DNA of 64,000 nt from Haemophilus sputorum CCUG 13788 (GTDB lineage Bacteria > Pseudomonadota > Gammaproteobacteria > Enterobacterales > Pasteurellaceae), in NCBI RefSeq assembly GCF_000238795.1, contig NZ_AFNK01000079.1:105154-169153 (forward strand). Direction: 5' to 3'. Of the stretch, positions 8,636 to 17,284 are shown piece after piece. The position numbers were made by a program, and so were the translations under genes. Within the stretch, counting starts at the first letter, position 1, and each line of letters opens with the position of its first letter. The notes below the pieces were generated by a model. That model saw nothing but the letters and a program-made list of their open reading frames with translations, did no database searches and was not told where the DNA came from.

Positions 8636-9309
8636 TGCGATATGATTGGATCTTATTTGACGCAGACGAAACGCTGTATTCATTCAACTCTTTTCATGGT
8701 TTGAAAGCCATGTTAGCCCCTTATGGGATCGATTTTAATCAAGAGGATTATGTGGCGTTTCAAGCTATCAATCAGCCACTTTGGGTCGCTTATCAAAATA
8801 ACGAAATTACTGCTGAAGATATTCAAAAACGCCGTTTTGCAAAGCTATCTGAACAAATTGGTGTTGAGCCTTTAATGCTAAATCAAATGCTCATGTCAGA
8901 AATGGCGCTAGTTAGCAAACCATTAGAAGGCGTTGAAGCTATGCTAGAAGCGTTATACGGCAAAGTCAAAATGGGCATTATCACCAACGGCTTTACAGGG
9001 CTACAGCAACGCCGATTAGAAAATACAAAAACCGAAAAGTATTTTGATATTGTTGTAGTATCTGAGCAAATTGGGGTGGCTAAACCTGATCGTCAGGTGT
9101 TTGAGTACGCGTTTTCCCTAATGGATTGTGAAGATAAAACCCGCATTTTAATGGTGGGAGATACGTTGGCTTCGGATGTGCTCGGTGGCAATAATGCTGG
9201 CATTGATACCTGTTGGTTTAATCATGCGAATAAACCGAACGACACGACCATTCGTCCAACCTACGAAATTCATCAAATTGGCGAGTTACTGCCGATTATT
9301 TTTGGCTAA
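8635..9309 (+). CDS. yjjG: YjjG-family HAD pyrimidine nucleotidase
   Basis: YjjG is a cytoplasmic HAD-superfamily 5'-nucleotidase that removes phosphate from (d)UMP, dTMP and non-canonical pyrimidine nucleotides. The 224-residue product shows motif I as FDADETL (residues 8-14), motif II as IITNGF, the motif III lysine in GVAKPDRQVFEYA and motif IV in MVGDTLASDVLGG. The same FDADETL variant occurs in E. coli YjjG. It overlaps gcvA by one base and may share its transcript. Confidence 0.92.
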   Translation: MRYDWILFDADETLYSFNSFHGLKAMLAPYGIDFNQEDYVAFQAINQPLWVAYQNNEITAEDIQKRRFAKLSEQIGVEPLMLNQMLMSEMALVSKPLEGVEAMLEALYGKVKMGIITNGFTGLQQRRLENTKTEKYFDIVVVSEQIGVAKPDRQVFEYAFSLMDCEDKTRILMVGDTLASDVLGGNNAGIDTCWFNHANKPNDTTIRPTYEIHQIGELLPIIFG

Positions 9310-9316
9310 CCTTTCT

Positions 9317-9361
9317 CAAGCGGGAGTTTTTTGCAAAAAATTTGTAAAATTTGACCGCTTG
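9317..9361 (+). repeat. Imperfect inverted uptake-signal pair after yjjG
   Basis: CAAGCGGGA (9317-9325, last bases off consensus) faces GACCGCTTG (9353-9361) across an A/T-rich spacer with TTGCAAAAAA, eight bases beyond the yjjG stop. The right copy is perfect and the left is decayed. A hairpin could still form and end gcvA-yjjG transcription before the hisS promoter. Confidence 0.6.
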
Positions 9362-9394
9362 TTCTCCTATCTCCATTCCAACCGATAAAGCATT

Positions 9395-9422
9395 TTGAGA
9401 ATTACATTAACTCATTTAGAAT
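9395..9422 (+). promoter_or_regulatory. Probable promoter of hisS
   Basis: TTGAGA (9395-9400) and TAGAAT (9417-9422) are separated by 16 bases, about 35 bases upstream of hisS. Both hexamers match sigma-70 consensus at four or five of six positions. Confidence 0.5.
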
Positions 9423-9455
9423 AGGCGGATTATTATTGATGAATAGGCAAAAACA

Positions 9456-10727
9456 ATGGCAAAAGTAATTCAAGCAATTCGTGGTATGAACGATTGCGCA
9501 CCAACTGAATCTCCCTTATGGCAATGGGTGGAAGGACAAGTTAAACAAGTATTAGCTAGCTACGGTTATTCTGAAGTTCGTATGCCAATCGTGGAAAGCA
9601 CCCCGCTTTTTGCACGTGCAATTGGAGAAGTAACCGATGTTGTTTCTAAAGAGATGTACACTTTCTGGGATAACGATGAACAATTAACCTTACGTCCTGA
9701 AGGTACCGCAGGCTGCGTACGTGCAGCAATTGAGCATGGCTGGATCTATAATAACGAACAGCGCCTTTGGTATATGGGGCCCATGTTCCGTCATGAACGC
9801 CCTCAAAAAGGACGTTATCGCCAATTCCATCAAGCAGGCGTGGAAGTGTTTGGTATTGCTAATCCAGAAATTGATGCAGAATTGATTATTTTAACGGCAC
9901 GCTTATGGAAAGCATTAGGCATTGACCAACATGTTTCTTTACAGCTTAACTCTATTGGTTCATTAGAAGCGCGTGCAAACTATCGTTCTGCGTTAGTGGC
10001 ATTTTTAGAAAATCATCAAGATTTAATGGGCGATGAAGAAAAAGAACGTTTAGTGAAAAATCCACTACGTATCTTGGATACGAAAAATCAAGCCTTACAA
10101 GAAGTGCTTAATGATGCGCCGAAATTACTCGATTATCTTGATGAAGAAAGCCGTACGCATTTTGCAACGCTTTGTCAGTTATTAGATGATATGGGCATTG
10201 CCTATGAAGTGAATCCGAAATTAGTCCGTGGTTTAGATTATTACAATAAAACCGTGTTTGAATGGGTGACTTCAGCCTTAGGTGCACAAGGTACCGTTTG
10301 TGGTGGCGGTCGTTATGATGGCTTAGTTGAACAGTTAGGCGGTCATGCTGCACCAGGCGTAGGCTTTGCTATGGGCTTAGAGCGTTTAGTTTTATTAGTG
10401 CAAGAAGTCAATGCTGCCCTGCCAGTTGCCAATACAGTTGATGTTTATTTGGTTTATTCTGGAGAAGGAGCAACGCTTAATGCATTCCAATTAGCGGAAA
10501 CTATCCGCAGTGCATTACCACAAGTTCGTGTAATGACACATTGTTCAGGCGGTAAATTCCAAAAACAATTTAAACGTGCAGACAAAGTAGATGCAAAACT
10601 GGCGTTAGTCATTGGCGAATCGGAAGTAGCAGAAAAAACAGTAGTAGTCAAAGATTTACGTTCAAGTGCAGAGCAAGTGACTATTAGCCAAGCGGATATT
10701 ATTGAAACATTAACAAAACATTTCTAA
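9456..10727 (+). CDS. hisS: Histidyl-tRNA synthetase
   Basis: HisRS charges tRNA-His with histidine in the cytoplasm. The 423-residue product matches the class II enzyme in length: IRGMNDCAP at the start, motif 1 near [23 protein letters not shown], motif 2 [21 protein letters not shown], the histidine-specific [15 protein letters not shown] and motif 3 [11 protein letters not shown]. The C-terminal 95 residues form the anticodon-binding domain. yfgM starts eight bases after the stop, so the two are co-transcribed. Confidence 0.98.
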   Translation: MAKVIQAIRGMNDCAPTESPLWQWVEGQVKQVLASYGYSEVRMPIVESTPLFARAIGEVTDVVSKEMYTFWDNDEQLTLRPEGTAGCVRAAIEHGWIYNNEQRLWYMGPMFRHERPQKGRYRQFHQAGVEVFGIANPEIDAELIILTARLWKALGIDQHVSLQLNSIGSLEARANYRSALVAFLENHQDLMGDEEKERLVKNPLRILDTKNQALQEVLNDAPKLLDYLDEESRTHFATLCQLLDDMGIAYEVNPKLVRGLDYYNKTVFEWVTSALGAQGTVCGGGRYDGLVEQLGGHAAPGVGFAMGLERLVLLVQEVNAALPVANTVDVYLVYSGEGATLNAFQLAETIRSALPQVRVMTHCSGGKFQKQFKRADKVDAKLALVIGESEVAEKTVVVKDLRSSAEQVTISQADIIETLTKHF

Positions 10728-10735
10728 GGTGAATC

Positions 10736-11359
10736 ATGGATACCGAACAATATTTTAATAAAACCGAAGAACAGCAGTTTGAAGAAGCAAAAAGCTGGTT
10801 TAAACAAAATGGTAGTGCAATTTTACTTGCAATGCTTGTGGGGGCGAGCGCAGTATTTGGTTGGAATTTTTGGAAAAACCATAACCAACAAATTTCGCAA
10901 GAAAGTTCAGCAGCATATGACAATGTAATTGAAAGCTATTTGCAAGATCCAATAAAAAATGAACCGCTTGTAGAGAAATTTATTAAAGAAAGTGGGCATA
11001 ATAGCTATGCAACCTTCGCCCAATTTACAGAAGCACAGCAACTGGTTAATAAAGGTGATTTTGCAAAAGCTAAAACTGTTTTAGAGCAAGCAGTTAATAC
11101 TGAAGATGCAACATTACAAACCGTTGCGCGTTTTCGTTTAGCACAAGTAGATTATCAACTTCAAAATTACGATGCAGCATTGGCAACATTAGGCCAAATT
11201 AAAGAAAAAGCATGGACATTGCGTAAAGCGGTGTTAACGGGTGATATTCTCGTGGCAAAAGGTGATAATGCTGGCGCGAAAAGTGCTTATCAGCAAGCTT
11301 TAGCAGATGCACCAGAGCAAGAAAAAGCATTGATTGAATTGCGCTTAAATAATCTATAA
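10736..11359 (+). CDS. yfgM: YfgM, SecYEG-associated periplasmic TPR protein
   Basis: YfgM is a single-pass inner-membrane protein with a periplasmic TPR domain that works with PpiD at the Sec translocon. The 207-residue product has an N-terminal cytoplasmic segment, one membrane helix (about residues 28-46, AILLAMLVGASAVFGWNFW) and a TPR-like helical domain with recurring alanines (AQQLVNKGDFAKAKTVLEQA). Length matches the E. coli protein. The usual partner bamB does not follow; a strong terminator and then a CstA-family gene are found instead. Confidence 0.92.
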   Translation: MDTEQYFNKTEEQQFEEAKSWFKQNGSAILLAMLVGASAVFGWNFWKNHNQQISQESSAAYDNVIESYLQDPIKNEPLVEKFIKESGHNSYATFAQFTEAQQLVNKGDFAKAKTVLEQAVNTEDATLQTVARFRLAQVDYQLQNYDAALATLGQIKEKAWTLRKAVLTGDILVAKGDNAGAKSAYQQALADAPEQEKALIELRLNNL

Positions 11360-11379
11360 TCTCATTTATAAATTACTGA

Positions 11380-11416
11380 AGCCCTATACATTAGTTTATG
11401 TATGGGGCTTTTTTTA
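11380..11416 (+). terminator. Terminator of hisS-yfgM
   Basis: A 12-pair stem (11380-11391 with 11398-11409), AGCCCTATACAT against ATGTATGGGGCT with one wobble, is followed by eight T. It ends the hisS-yfgM transcript and precedes the regulatory region of the next gene. Confidence 0.92.
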
Positions 11417-11467
11417 TATTTAATTGATTGTATTTTATTCAGTTTATTTTGTTTTTTAGAGAAAAAG

Positions 11468-11483
11468 TTTGATTTTGTTCACA
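11468..11483. promoter_or_regulatory. CRP-like site upstream of cstA
   Basis: TTTGA-TTTTGT-TCACA matches the CRP core TGTGA-N6-TCACA with one mismatch and has the usual A/T-rich flanks. It lies about 130 bases upstream of the start codon in a 198-base untranslated region. CRP control fits a carbon-starvation-type transporter; no convincing -35/-10 was identified. Confidence 0.5.
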
Positions 11484-11614
11484 TTTTTCAAATTACTGAA
11501 TTTTTAATTCATTATCCTAATTTACTTTATCAGTATTGCTCACTACAATATACGCAGCTTTTGGCTACTTACTTTTGGTTAAACTTAGAATATAAATTAT
11601 TAAGGATTTGTACT

Positions 11615-13207
11615 ATGTTGTGGTTCTTTTTATGTATTGCCATCTTGGTACTTGGCTATTTCGTTTATGGGAAGGTTGTTGAAAAAATTTTCGTCATCAA
11701 CCCAAAACGTCAAACGCCAGCGTATCAAATGAATGATGGTGTCGACTATATGCCAATGTCGAAAACGAAAATTTGGCTTATTCAATTATTAAATATCGCC
11801 GGCACAGGCCCAATTTTTGGTCCTATCCTTGGTGCGTTATACGGACCAGTTGCGATGCTTTGGATCGTAATCGGTTGTATTTTTGCAGGTGCCGTGCATG
11901 ATTATTTCTGTGGTATGTTAAGTATCCGTCATAATGGTGCAACAATGCCGTATTTAGCGGGTAAATTCTTAGGTCGTCCGGTTAAATTCTTTATCAATGC
12001 ATTAGCAATCGTATTATTAGTTTTAGTAGGTGTGGTATTTGTATCAAGCCCAGCAAAATTAATGGGTACGATTACAATGGATGTATTAGGGGTAGCTCAA
12101 GGTCCATTAGAATTAGGTGATGTAGAAGCGGCTACTCAAACAGTAAAAGATGCAGGTCTTACTGTGTTTGGTATGAGCCAAGCAACGATTGTAACGATCT
12201 GGACATTCATTATTTTTGCTTACTACATTTTAGCAACACTTCTCCCGATTGATAAAATTATCGGTCGTATCTATCCAGTCTTTGGCGCATTATTGTTATT
12301 CATGTCTGTAGGTATGGTTTATGGCTTACTTTCAGCACATTTCAATCCAAATGACCCAATCGAATTCTTCCGTACTATCGATACTGCAGATTCACAAGGA
12401 TTAACATTAGAGAAATTCATGCAAAACTTCCAAGTAAAAGATGGAATGCCTACATGGCCACTTTTATTTGTGACAATTTCTTGTGGTGCGTTATCAGGCT
12501 TCCATGCGACTCAAACTCCACTAATGGCTCGCTGTGCTGAAAATGAAAGTGAAGGTCGTTTCATTTTCTACGGCGCGATGATTACTGAAGGGGTGATTGC
12601 ACTAATCTGGTGTATGGTTGGTCTTGCTTTCTATGAAAACCCACAAGCACTTCAATCTGTGCTTGATGTAGGTACGCCATCGAAAGTGGTATATGATAGT
12701 TCATTACACTTCTTAGGCTTTGTTGGTGGTATTTTTGCAGTACTTGGTGTGGTTGTATTACCAATCACTTCAGGCGATACCGCATTCCGTGCTGCACGTT
12801 TACAATTAGCGGAAATCTTACGTATTGATCAACGTTCATTAGTAAAACGTTTATATATTGCAGTGCCATTATTTGTTATTGGTTACTTAATTTCATTAGT
12901 TAAATTTGATGTATTATGGCGTTACTTTAACTGGGCAAACCAAATGACCGCAATGGTTATGTTATGGACTGCTGCGGCATACTTATACCGTTACAAAAAA
13001 TTCCACTGGGTGGCTTCAATTCCTGCGTGGTTTATCACAACGGTTTGTGCAACTTACTTGTTCTATAACCCAATCGGTTTTGGTTTAGATTACCAACTTT
13101 CTGTATATCTTGGTTTTGCGACAACAGTATTGTGTATTGTGTTATTCTTCACCTTGCTTAAACCATTAGGCGAACGTGATGAATCCGCTTATGAAGTGGC
13201 AAACTAA
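11615..13207 (+). CDS. CstA-family (carbon starvation / peptide-pyruvate) transporter
   Basis: CstA-family proteins are inner-membrane carriers implicated in pyruvate or peptide uptake under carbon limitation. The product (530 residues) is hydrophobic throughout, with about 13-14 membrane helices, and holds family motifs NIAGTGPIFGPILGALYGP, HNGATMPYLAGKFLG, SGFHATQTPLMARCAENE and ITSGDTAFRAARL. I chose ATG 11615 after TAAGGA; a frame open from 11402 begins inside the upstream terminator. It is well short of the roughly 700 residues of E. coli CstA/BtsT and so belongs to the shorter branch. Substrate unknown. Confidence 0.88.
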   Translation: MLWFFLCIAILVLGYFVYGKVVEKIFVINPKRQTPAYQMNDGVDYMPMSKTKIWLIQLLNIAGTGPIFGPILGALYGPVAMLWIVIGCIFAGAVHDYFCGMLSIRHNGATMPYLAGKFLGRPVKFFINALAIVLLVLVGVVFVSSPAKLMGTITMDVLGVAQGPLELGDVEAATQTVKDAGLTVFGMSQATIVTIWTFIIFAYYILATLLPIDKIIGRIYPVFGALLLFMSVGMVYGLLSAHFNPNDPIEFFRTIDTADSQGLTLEKFMQNFQVKDGMPTWPLLFVTISCGALSGFHATQTPLMARCAENESEGRFIFYGAMITEGVIALIWCMVGLAFYENPQALQSVLDVGTPSKVVYDSSLHFLGFVGGIFAVLGVVVLPITSGDTAFRAARLQLAEILRIDQRSLVKRLYIAVPLFVIGYLISLVKFDVLWRYFNWANQMTAMVMLWTAAAYLYRYKKFHWVASIPAWFITTVCATYLFYNPIGFGLDYQLSVYLGFATTVLCIVLFFTLLKPLGERDESAYEVAN

Positions 13208-13220
13208 TCACAAAATCAAT

Positions 13221-13252
13221 GAAAAGCGAGGCAAGTCCTCGCTTTTATTTTT
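13221..13252 (+). terminator. Terminator of the CstA-family gene
   Basis: AAAAGCGAGG (13221-13230) and CCTCGCTTTT (13236-13245) pair perfectly around a CAAGT loop and are followed by ATTTTTTG. The next gene starts 25 bases later. Confidence 0.92.
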
Positions 13253-13277
13253 TGTTTTCTATTTTTATTAAGAGCTT

Positions 13278-14072
13278 ATGCCGTTTTTTGATACCCACAC
13301 TCACCTTGATTATGTTGCAGAAGATCTTGCTTTATCGATTCCACAGCTTGTAGCAAATGCCGAGCAAGCAGGTGTCTCTCGACTACTGATAGTGGCTATT
13401 TTTGCAAAAAATTTTGAAAAAGTGACCGCTTGCGCCCATCAAATGCCAAACCATTTAGTTTATGGGTTAGGGCTACATCCACTTTATATTCAGCAGCATA
13501 CGCAAGCAGATTTAGTATTGCTTGAACAGCGTTTAAATGAATCTGATCCGCAATGTACCGCGATTGCTGAAATTGGATTAGATAAAGCTGTTGCAGAGAT
13601 TAGCACGCCAGAACTTTGGCAAAAACAATGTGAGTTTCTAGAAGCACAGCTCGCATTTGCCAAGCGGTTTAATTTGCCAGTCAATTTGCATTCTCGTAAA
13701 ACACATGATGCTTTATCGGTTTTTCTAAAAAAAGCACAATTACCGCAAACAGGCGTGGTACATGGTTTTGCAGGCAGTTACGATCAAGCAAAACGCTTCG
13801 TAGATTTAGGTTATAAAATTGGTGTTGGGGGAACCATTACTTATCTCCGTGCCAATAAAACACGAGAAGCTATCCGTAAACTGCCATTAGAGAGTCTTTT
13901 GCTTGAAACGGATTCGCCGGATATGCCAGTTTTTGGCTTTCAAGGGCAGCCTAATCGACCAGAACGTCTTTTAGTAAGTTTTCAAGCATTGTGTGAATTG
14001 AGAGAAGAATCACCAGAGCATATTGCAGAAACAATCTGGCAAAGTAGTGAAAAACTATTTTGGAAAAAATAG
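13278..14072 (+). CDS. yjjV: TatD/YjjV-family metal-dependent deoxyribonuclease
   Basis: TatD-family proteins are cytoplasmic TIM-barrel metal-dependent 3'-5' exonucleases or phosphohydrolases. The 264-residue product has the metal-binding FDTHTHLDY (residues 4-12), GLHPLYI, AIAEIGLDKA (Glu ligand), VNLHSRKTHDA (His), VVHGFAGSYDQA (His) and LLLETDSPDMPV (Asp). The sequence resembles the YjjV subgroup more than TatD or YcfH. An uptake signal is embedded in the coding region near 13425 and adds codons for AFAKNFEKVTACA without breaking the frame. Confidence 0.88.
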   Translation: MPFFDTHTHLDYVAEDLALSIPQLVANAEQAGVSRLLIVAIFAKNFEKVTACAHQMPNHLVYGLGLHPLYIQQHTQADLVLLEQRLNESDPQCTAIAEIGLDKAVAEISTPELWQKQCEFLEAQLAFAKRFNLPVNLHSRKTHDALSVFLKKAQLPQTGVVHGFAGSYDQAKRFVDLGYKIGVGGTITYLRANKTREAIRKLPLESLLLETDSPDMPVFGFQGQPNRPERLLVSFQALCELREESPEHIAETIWQSSEKLFWKK

Positions 14073-14190
14073 CATAAAGCATTTTATCCTAATTTGATTT
14101 TCATCAAGCCAATTACCTGATTTTTAGTATGGGTTAGCTTCAGTTTCATATATATACTTTTTGCACATTGAATATTTTATCTATTTCATT

Positions 14191-14529
14191 ATGCAAAATA
14201 ATCCTTTTAAAGTCAGTTGGTCTGCAAAAGGTAATACCTTATGTTTAGGCCATTGGGAGATTAGTTATTTAGATTTACCAGTCGTTTTGCCTAGAGCGCG
14301 CCGAGATCAAGATATGGGCACGGAGAATATCTATAATTATTTAGATCCAGATGATGAGCTCTATCGAGAAGGGCTAAATGAAGATGATTGGATTGTTGAA
14401 AATATCGAATGGCTTTCAGATATGTTTATTGAGCACAATATTCCTTTAGAAGAAGAGATAATTCGAGCGTTCTACCAAGCTGTCAATAAAGAAGATTGGC
14501 GTTGCGGTAGCTGTGGTGGTTGTATTTAG
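14191..14529 (+). CDS. Small acidic protein with C-terminal CGSCGGC motif, unknown
   Basis: I do not recognise this family. With ATG 14191 the product has 112 residues: MQNNPFKVSWSAKGNTLCLG at the start, a proline/arginine segment (VVLPRARRDQDMG), a strongly acidic middle (LDPDDELYREGLNEDDW) and the end WRCGSCGGCI. Three closely spaced cysteines could bind a metal or take part in redox chemistry; this is inference. A TTG start at 14161 would add ten residues; neither start has a clear ribosome site. No membrane segment or signal peptide is seen. A bidirectional terminator follows. Confidence 0.65.
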   Translation: MQNNPFKVSWSAKGNTLCLGHWEISYLDLPVVLPRARRDQDMGTENIYNYLDPDDELYREGLNEDDWIVENIEWLSDMFIEHNIPLEEEIIRAFYQAVNKEDWRCGSCGGCI

Positions 14530-14554
14530 TGAGAAAAGTGAATATGAAAGATTA

Positions 14555-14590
14555 AAAAGGTGCGTAAGTTTTTCAATTCACGCACCTTTT
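14555..14590. terminator. Bidirectional terminator
   Basis: AAAAGGTGCGT (14555-14565) pairs with ACGCACCTTTT (14580-14590). A-tract on the left and T-tract on the right let it serve both the small CGSCGGC gene (+) and the transporter gene (-) that converge here. Confidence 0.88.
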
Positions 14591-14595
14591 GGTTA

Positions 14596-15459
14596 TTAAT
14601 TCCAATAGAATAGGCAGATAATCGCGACAATCGCAATAGCAACGCCTAAATAATTCACTTTATGGATTTTTTCTTTAAAAGCAGCTGCACCAATAAAGGT
14701 ACCTAAACAGATAACCCCTAAGTTCATGCCGGTAAAGACTAACGTTGGGTCATCTTTCATCGCTTGGTGCGCTTGAATATAGAATAAAATGTTACAGAAA
14801 TTCAGCACGCCTAATAAGATTCCCGCTAACATGCTTGGCAAGTGCCATTTCGTGCGTGTTAAAAAGAGGTAGGTAAACATAAAAATTCCCGCGCCAATAA
14901 AGGCAATCAATAACGTAACTGGAAAAGCTGAGCCAGATTTCGCAATTTGTTTGAAGAGAATATCGATCATGCCATAGCCAACCCAAACAAGCGCAAGGCT
15001 AACTATTGCGATTCTTCCTCCTTTTTTCATCCCTTCATGACCTTTCCAAAGTAAACAGCCTAATGCAATAAATGCAAGTACTAAAGCAAAGATTTTATGC
15101 GAGGTTGGCGTCTCTCCGAATAAGGTAAAAGCAGCCAAAATGGGTAGGAAAAGTGAAAGGCGTTGGGCGGCATCAGTACGAATAATGCCAGCGTATTCTA
15201 ATGATTTTGCTTGCACTAAAAAAACAATCGGTAAACTTAAGCTTAGAATCACAAAGATATAAGCTGCAGGATGATGAATCACAATATCCGTGAGCGATTC
15301 GCCCTTAAAATCTGGCTTAAGTAAGAAATAAGTGAGGGTTGTTGTAATAATATAATTGACTGCAATACTTTGGGCGATGTGAATCCCTTTCATACGGGCG
15401 TATTTAATCAATACCCCCACAGTCACACTACATAAAATAGCTAAAACAAGCTGAAGCAT
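14596..15459 (-). CDS. DMT-superfamily (EamA-like) transporter
   Basis: Members of this superfamily export or import small metabolites across the inner membrane. The 287-residue protein has about ten hydrophobic helices in two homologous halves, including GILLGVLNFCNILFYIQAHQ and the C-terminal half pattern TGMNLGVICLGTFIGAAAFKEKI with the usual E-K pair before the last helix. A strong AAGGAG precedes the start. It is monocistronic: a terminator lies downstream and an uptake-signal hairpin upstream. The substrate cannot be inferred. Confidence 0.85.
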   Translation of the reverse strand: MLQLVLAILCSVTVGVLIKYARMKGIHIAQSIAVNYIITTTLTYFLLKPDFKGESLTDIVIHHPAAYIFVILSLSLPIVFLVQAKSLEYAGIIRTDAAQRLSLFLPILAAFTLFGETPTSHKIFALVLAFIALGCLLWKGHEGMKKGGRIAIVSLALVWVGYGMIDILFKQIAKSGSAFPVTLLIAFIGAGIFMFTYLFLTRTKWHLPSMLAGILLGVLNFCNILFYIQAHQAMKDDPTLVFTGMNLGVICLGTFIGAAAFKEKIHKVNYLGVAIAIVAIICLFYWN

Positions 15460-15499
15460 AAGATCTCCTTAAAAAATAAATGCTGGCGCATTCTAATCG

Positions 15500-15544
15500 C
15501 AAGCGGTCGAATTTCACAAAAAATTTACAAAATTCGACCGCTTG
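15500..15544 (-). terminator. Inverted uptake-signal pair acting as terminator
   Basis: CAAGCGGTCGAATTT (15500-15514) faces AAATTCGACCGCTTG (15530-15544), 15 perfect pairs around an A/T-rich loop. On the minus strand it lies 11 bases past the smrB stop, as expected of a terminator for smrB. Confidence 0.8.
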
Positions 15545-15555
15545 TCAGATCAGTA

Positions 15556-16092
15556 TTAGCGTTTAAATAGTTGTTCTAAAGTTTCTTGTTGTTCGATTAA
15601 AATCAAAATGGCGGCATCGCCTCCCCATTGGCGAGGGGCTTGATGAAGGGCAAGTATTTTCGGATGTTGCACTAACCAACGCGGAATTTGATCTTTTAAA
15701 GCCCGTGTGCCAAATCCCGTCATGATGCTGGCGCAATAGACTTTTTGGCGTTCGCAAGCCAAAATCAGCGCGGCAAGTTCTCGTTTCGCTTTTTCTTTAG
15801 TTAGCCCATGTAAATCTAAAAAGAGTTCGGGCTGAAAATCACCACGTCGAAGTTGTTTGAGAATATAAGGATCAACGCCTTCGCGTAAGTATTTTACTTT
15901 TTCATTTTCTTCTTTTAACAGCGGTTCATATTCATCAGAAAAGAAAAATTCCGTATCTTTTTGTTCTTGCTGTTCACGGAAATCACTCACTTTTTGGCGT
16001 GGCAGTGTTTTGGGTACAAAGGTATTTTGCTCAATTTTTTTGGTGCCTTGTGCGGCTTCCCTAAACAGGGCGAAGTCATCATCATTTAACAT
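15556..16092 (-). CDS. smrB: SmrB ribosome rescue endonuclease
   Basis: SmrB cleaves mRNA between collided ribosomes to start rescue. The 178-residue product has a helical N-terminus, then the Smr domain with PELFLDLHGLTKEKAKREL (DLHG motif), ASIMTGFGTRALKDQIPRWLVQHP (the (H/T)GxG motif, here TGFG) and FHQAP-like LHQAPRQWGGDAAILILIE. Thr replaces the His common in this motif in E. coli. It is divergent from prmB, as in E. coli. GAGGAG precedes the start. Confidence 0.92.
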   Translation of the reverse strand: MLNDDDFALFREAAQGTKKIEQNTFVPKTLPRQKVSDFREQQEQKDTEFFFSDEYEPLLKEENEKVKYLREGVDPYILKQLRRGDFQPELFLDLHGLTKEKAKRELAALILACERQKVYCASIMTGFGTRALKDQIPRWLVQHPKILALHQAPRQWGGDAAILILIEQQETLEQLFKR

Positions 16093-16182
16093 TACTTATC
16101 TCCTCAATTTTTTCTCATTCTATCATAAAGCGAAATATGGTATAACAAGCGGATTAAACCTTAATGAATCAAAGGACAAATA

Positions 16183-17124
16183 ATGTATAAATACAACCTT
16201 GAGTTGCTTGAAGAAATTCAGGCTTGTGCGGTAGTAGAGGATTTAGCCACCATTCAAGATATGATGCGTTGGGCGTATAGTTATTTTAATGCTTCGGACC
16301 TTTACTATGGCCATGGTTATGACAATGCTTGGGATGAGGCGCAACAGTTAGTGTTGGTGGCTCTTTATCTGCCTGCGGATGTGCCAGAAGCTATGTATCA
16401 ATCTCGCCTAACCTTAGTGGAAAAAGAGCGTGTGATTCACTTAATTGAAACTCGTCTTGGTACGCGTCAGCCTGTGGCTTATTTAACTAATTCAGCTTGG
16501 TTCTGTGGCAGTGAATTTTATGTCGATGAACGCACTATTGTGCCACGTTCGCCAATTGGTGAATTGATTATGCAAAAATTTGCAGGCCTGATTGATCATG
16601 AGCCAAAGCGCATTTTAGATATGTGTACCGGCAGTGGTTGTATTGCCATTGCTTGCGCGCAACAATTTTTAGAAGCTGAAGTAGATGCTGTTGATCTCTC
16701 ACTAGACGCATTAGATGTAGCGCAAATTAACATTGAACGTCATGGATTAGCTGAGCGTGTCTTCCCAATTAGTTCTGATCTCTTTAACGATATTCCGAAA
16801 GATAAATATGATTTAATAGTCACCAATCCTCCATATGTCGATGAAGAAGATTTAGACGATATGCCGCAAGAGTTTCACTTTGAGCCAGAAATGTCATTAG
16901 GATCAGGGGCAGATGGCTTAGATATTACTAAACGTATTTTGGCTCAAGCTGCAGATTATTTAACCGATAATGGCGTGTTAGTGTGTGAAGTGGGTAACTC
17001 AATGGTGCATTTAATTGAACAGTTCCCAACCGTGCCATTTAACTGGATTGAATTTAAAAATGGCGGTTTAGGGGTGTTTAGTTTAACGAGAGTGCAATTG
17101 GTTGAGCACCTTCACTTATTCTAA
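16183..17124 (+). CDS. prmB: 50S L3 N5-glutamine methyltransferase (PrmB)
   Basis: PrmB methylates a glutamine of ribosomal protein L3 using S-adenosylmethionine and aids 50S assembly. The 313-residue product has a helical N-terminal domain, a SAM-binding motif [16 protein letters not shown] (about residues 145-160) and the [10 protein letters not shown] motif that holds the substrate amide. E. coli PrmB has 310 residues. AAAGGAC precedes the ATG. It is divergent from smrB and ended by an uptake-signal hairpin. Confidence 0.94.
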   Translation: MYKYNLELLEEIQACAVVEDLATIQDMMRWAYSYFNASDLYYGHGYDNAWDEAQQLVLVALYLPADVPEAMYQSRLTLVEKERVIHLIETRLGTRQPVAYLTNSAWFCGSEFYVDERTIVPRSPIGELIMQKFAGLIDHEPKRILDMCTGSGCIAIACAQQFLEAEVDAVDLSLDALDVAQINIERHGLAERVFPISSDLFNDIPKDKYDLIVTNPPYVDEEDLDDMPQEFHFEPEMSLGSGADGLDITKRILAQAADYLTDNGVLVCEVGNSMVHLIEQFPTVPFNWIEFKNGGLGVFSLTRVQLVEHLHLF

Positions 17125-17133
17125 ATTTCAATT

Positions 17134-17195
17134 AAGCAAGCGGTCTATTTTTTCATGGATTTTGCAAAATTCTATTAAAAATAGACCGCTTGCTT
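17134..17195 (+). terminator. Inverted uptake-signal pair terminating prmB
   Basis: A perfect 19-pair stem joins 17134-17152 with 17177-17195 (AAGCAAGCGGTCTATTTTT and its complement). It begins ten bases after the prmB stop and is the longest perfect uptake-signal stem noticed in the window. Confidence 0.85.
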
Positions 17196-17284
17196 GAGAT
17201 TGGCTATCCAAATCCCACCAAAATTCCGCTATAATTCCGCTAATTTTCCCTATAGGGAACCATTTTTTAAAAGGACAATAAAAT

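Noticed and set aside
11402..11614. 71-codon N-terminal extension of the CstA-family protein
   Set aside because: Begins within the T-run of the yfgM terminator and covers the CRP-like site; the ATG at 11615 has a ribosome site and matches the family start.
17246..17259. Palindrome TTCCCTATAGGGAA upstream of aspS
   Set aside because: Perfect but isolated; it lies within the untranslated leader and matches no operator I know, so it is not listed as a feature.
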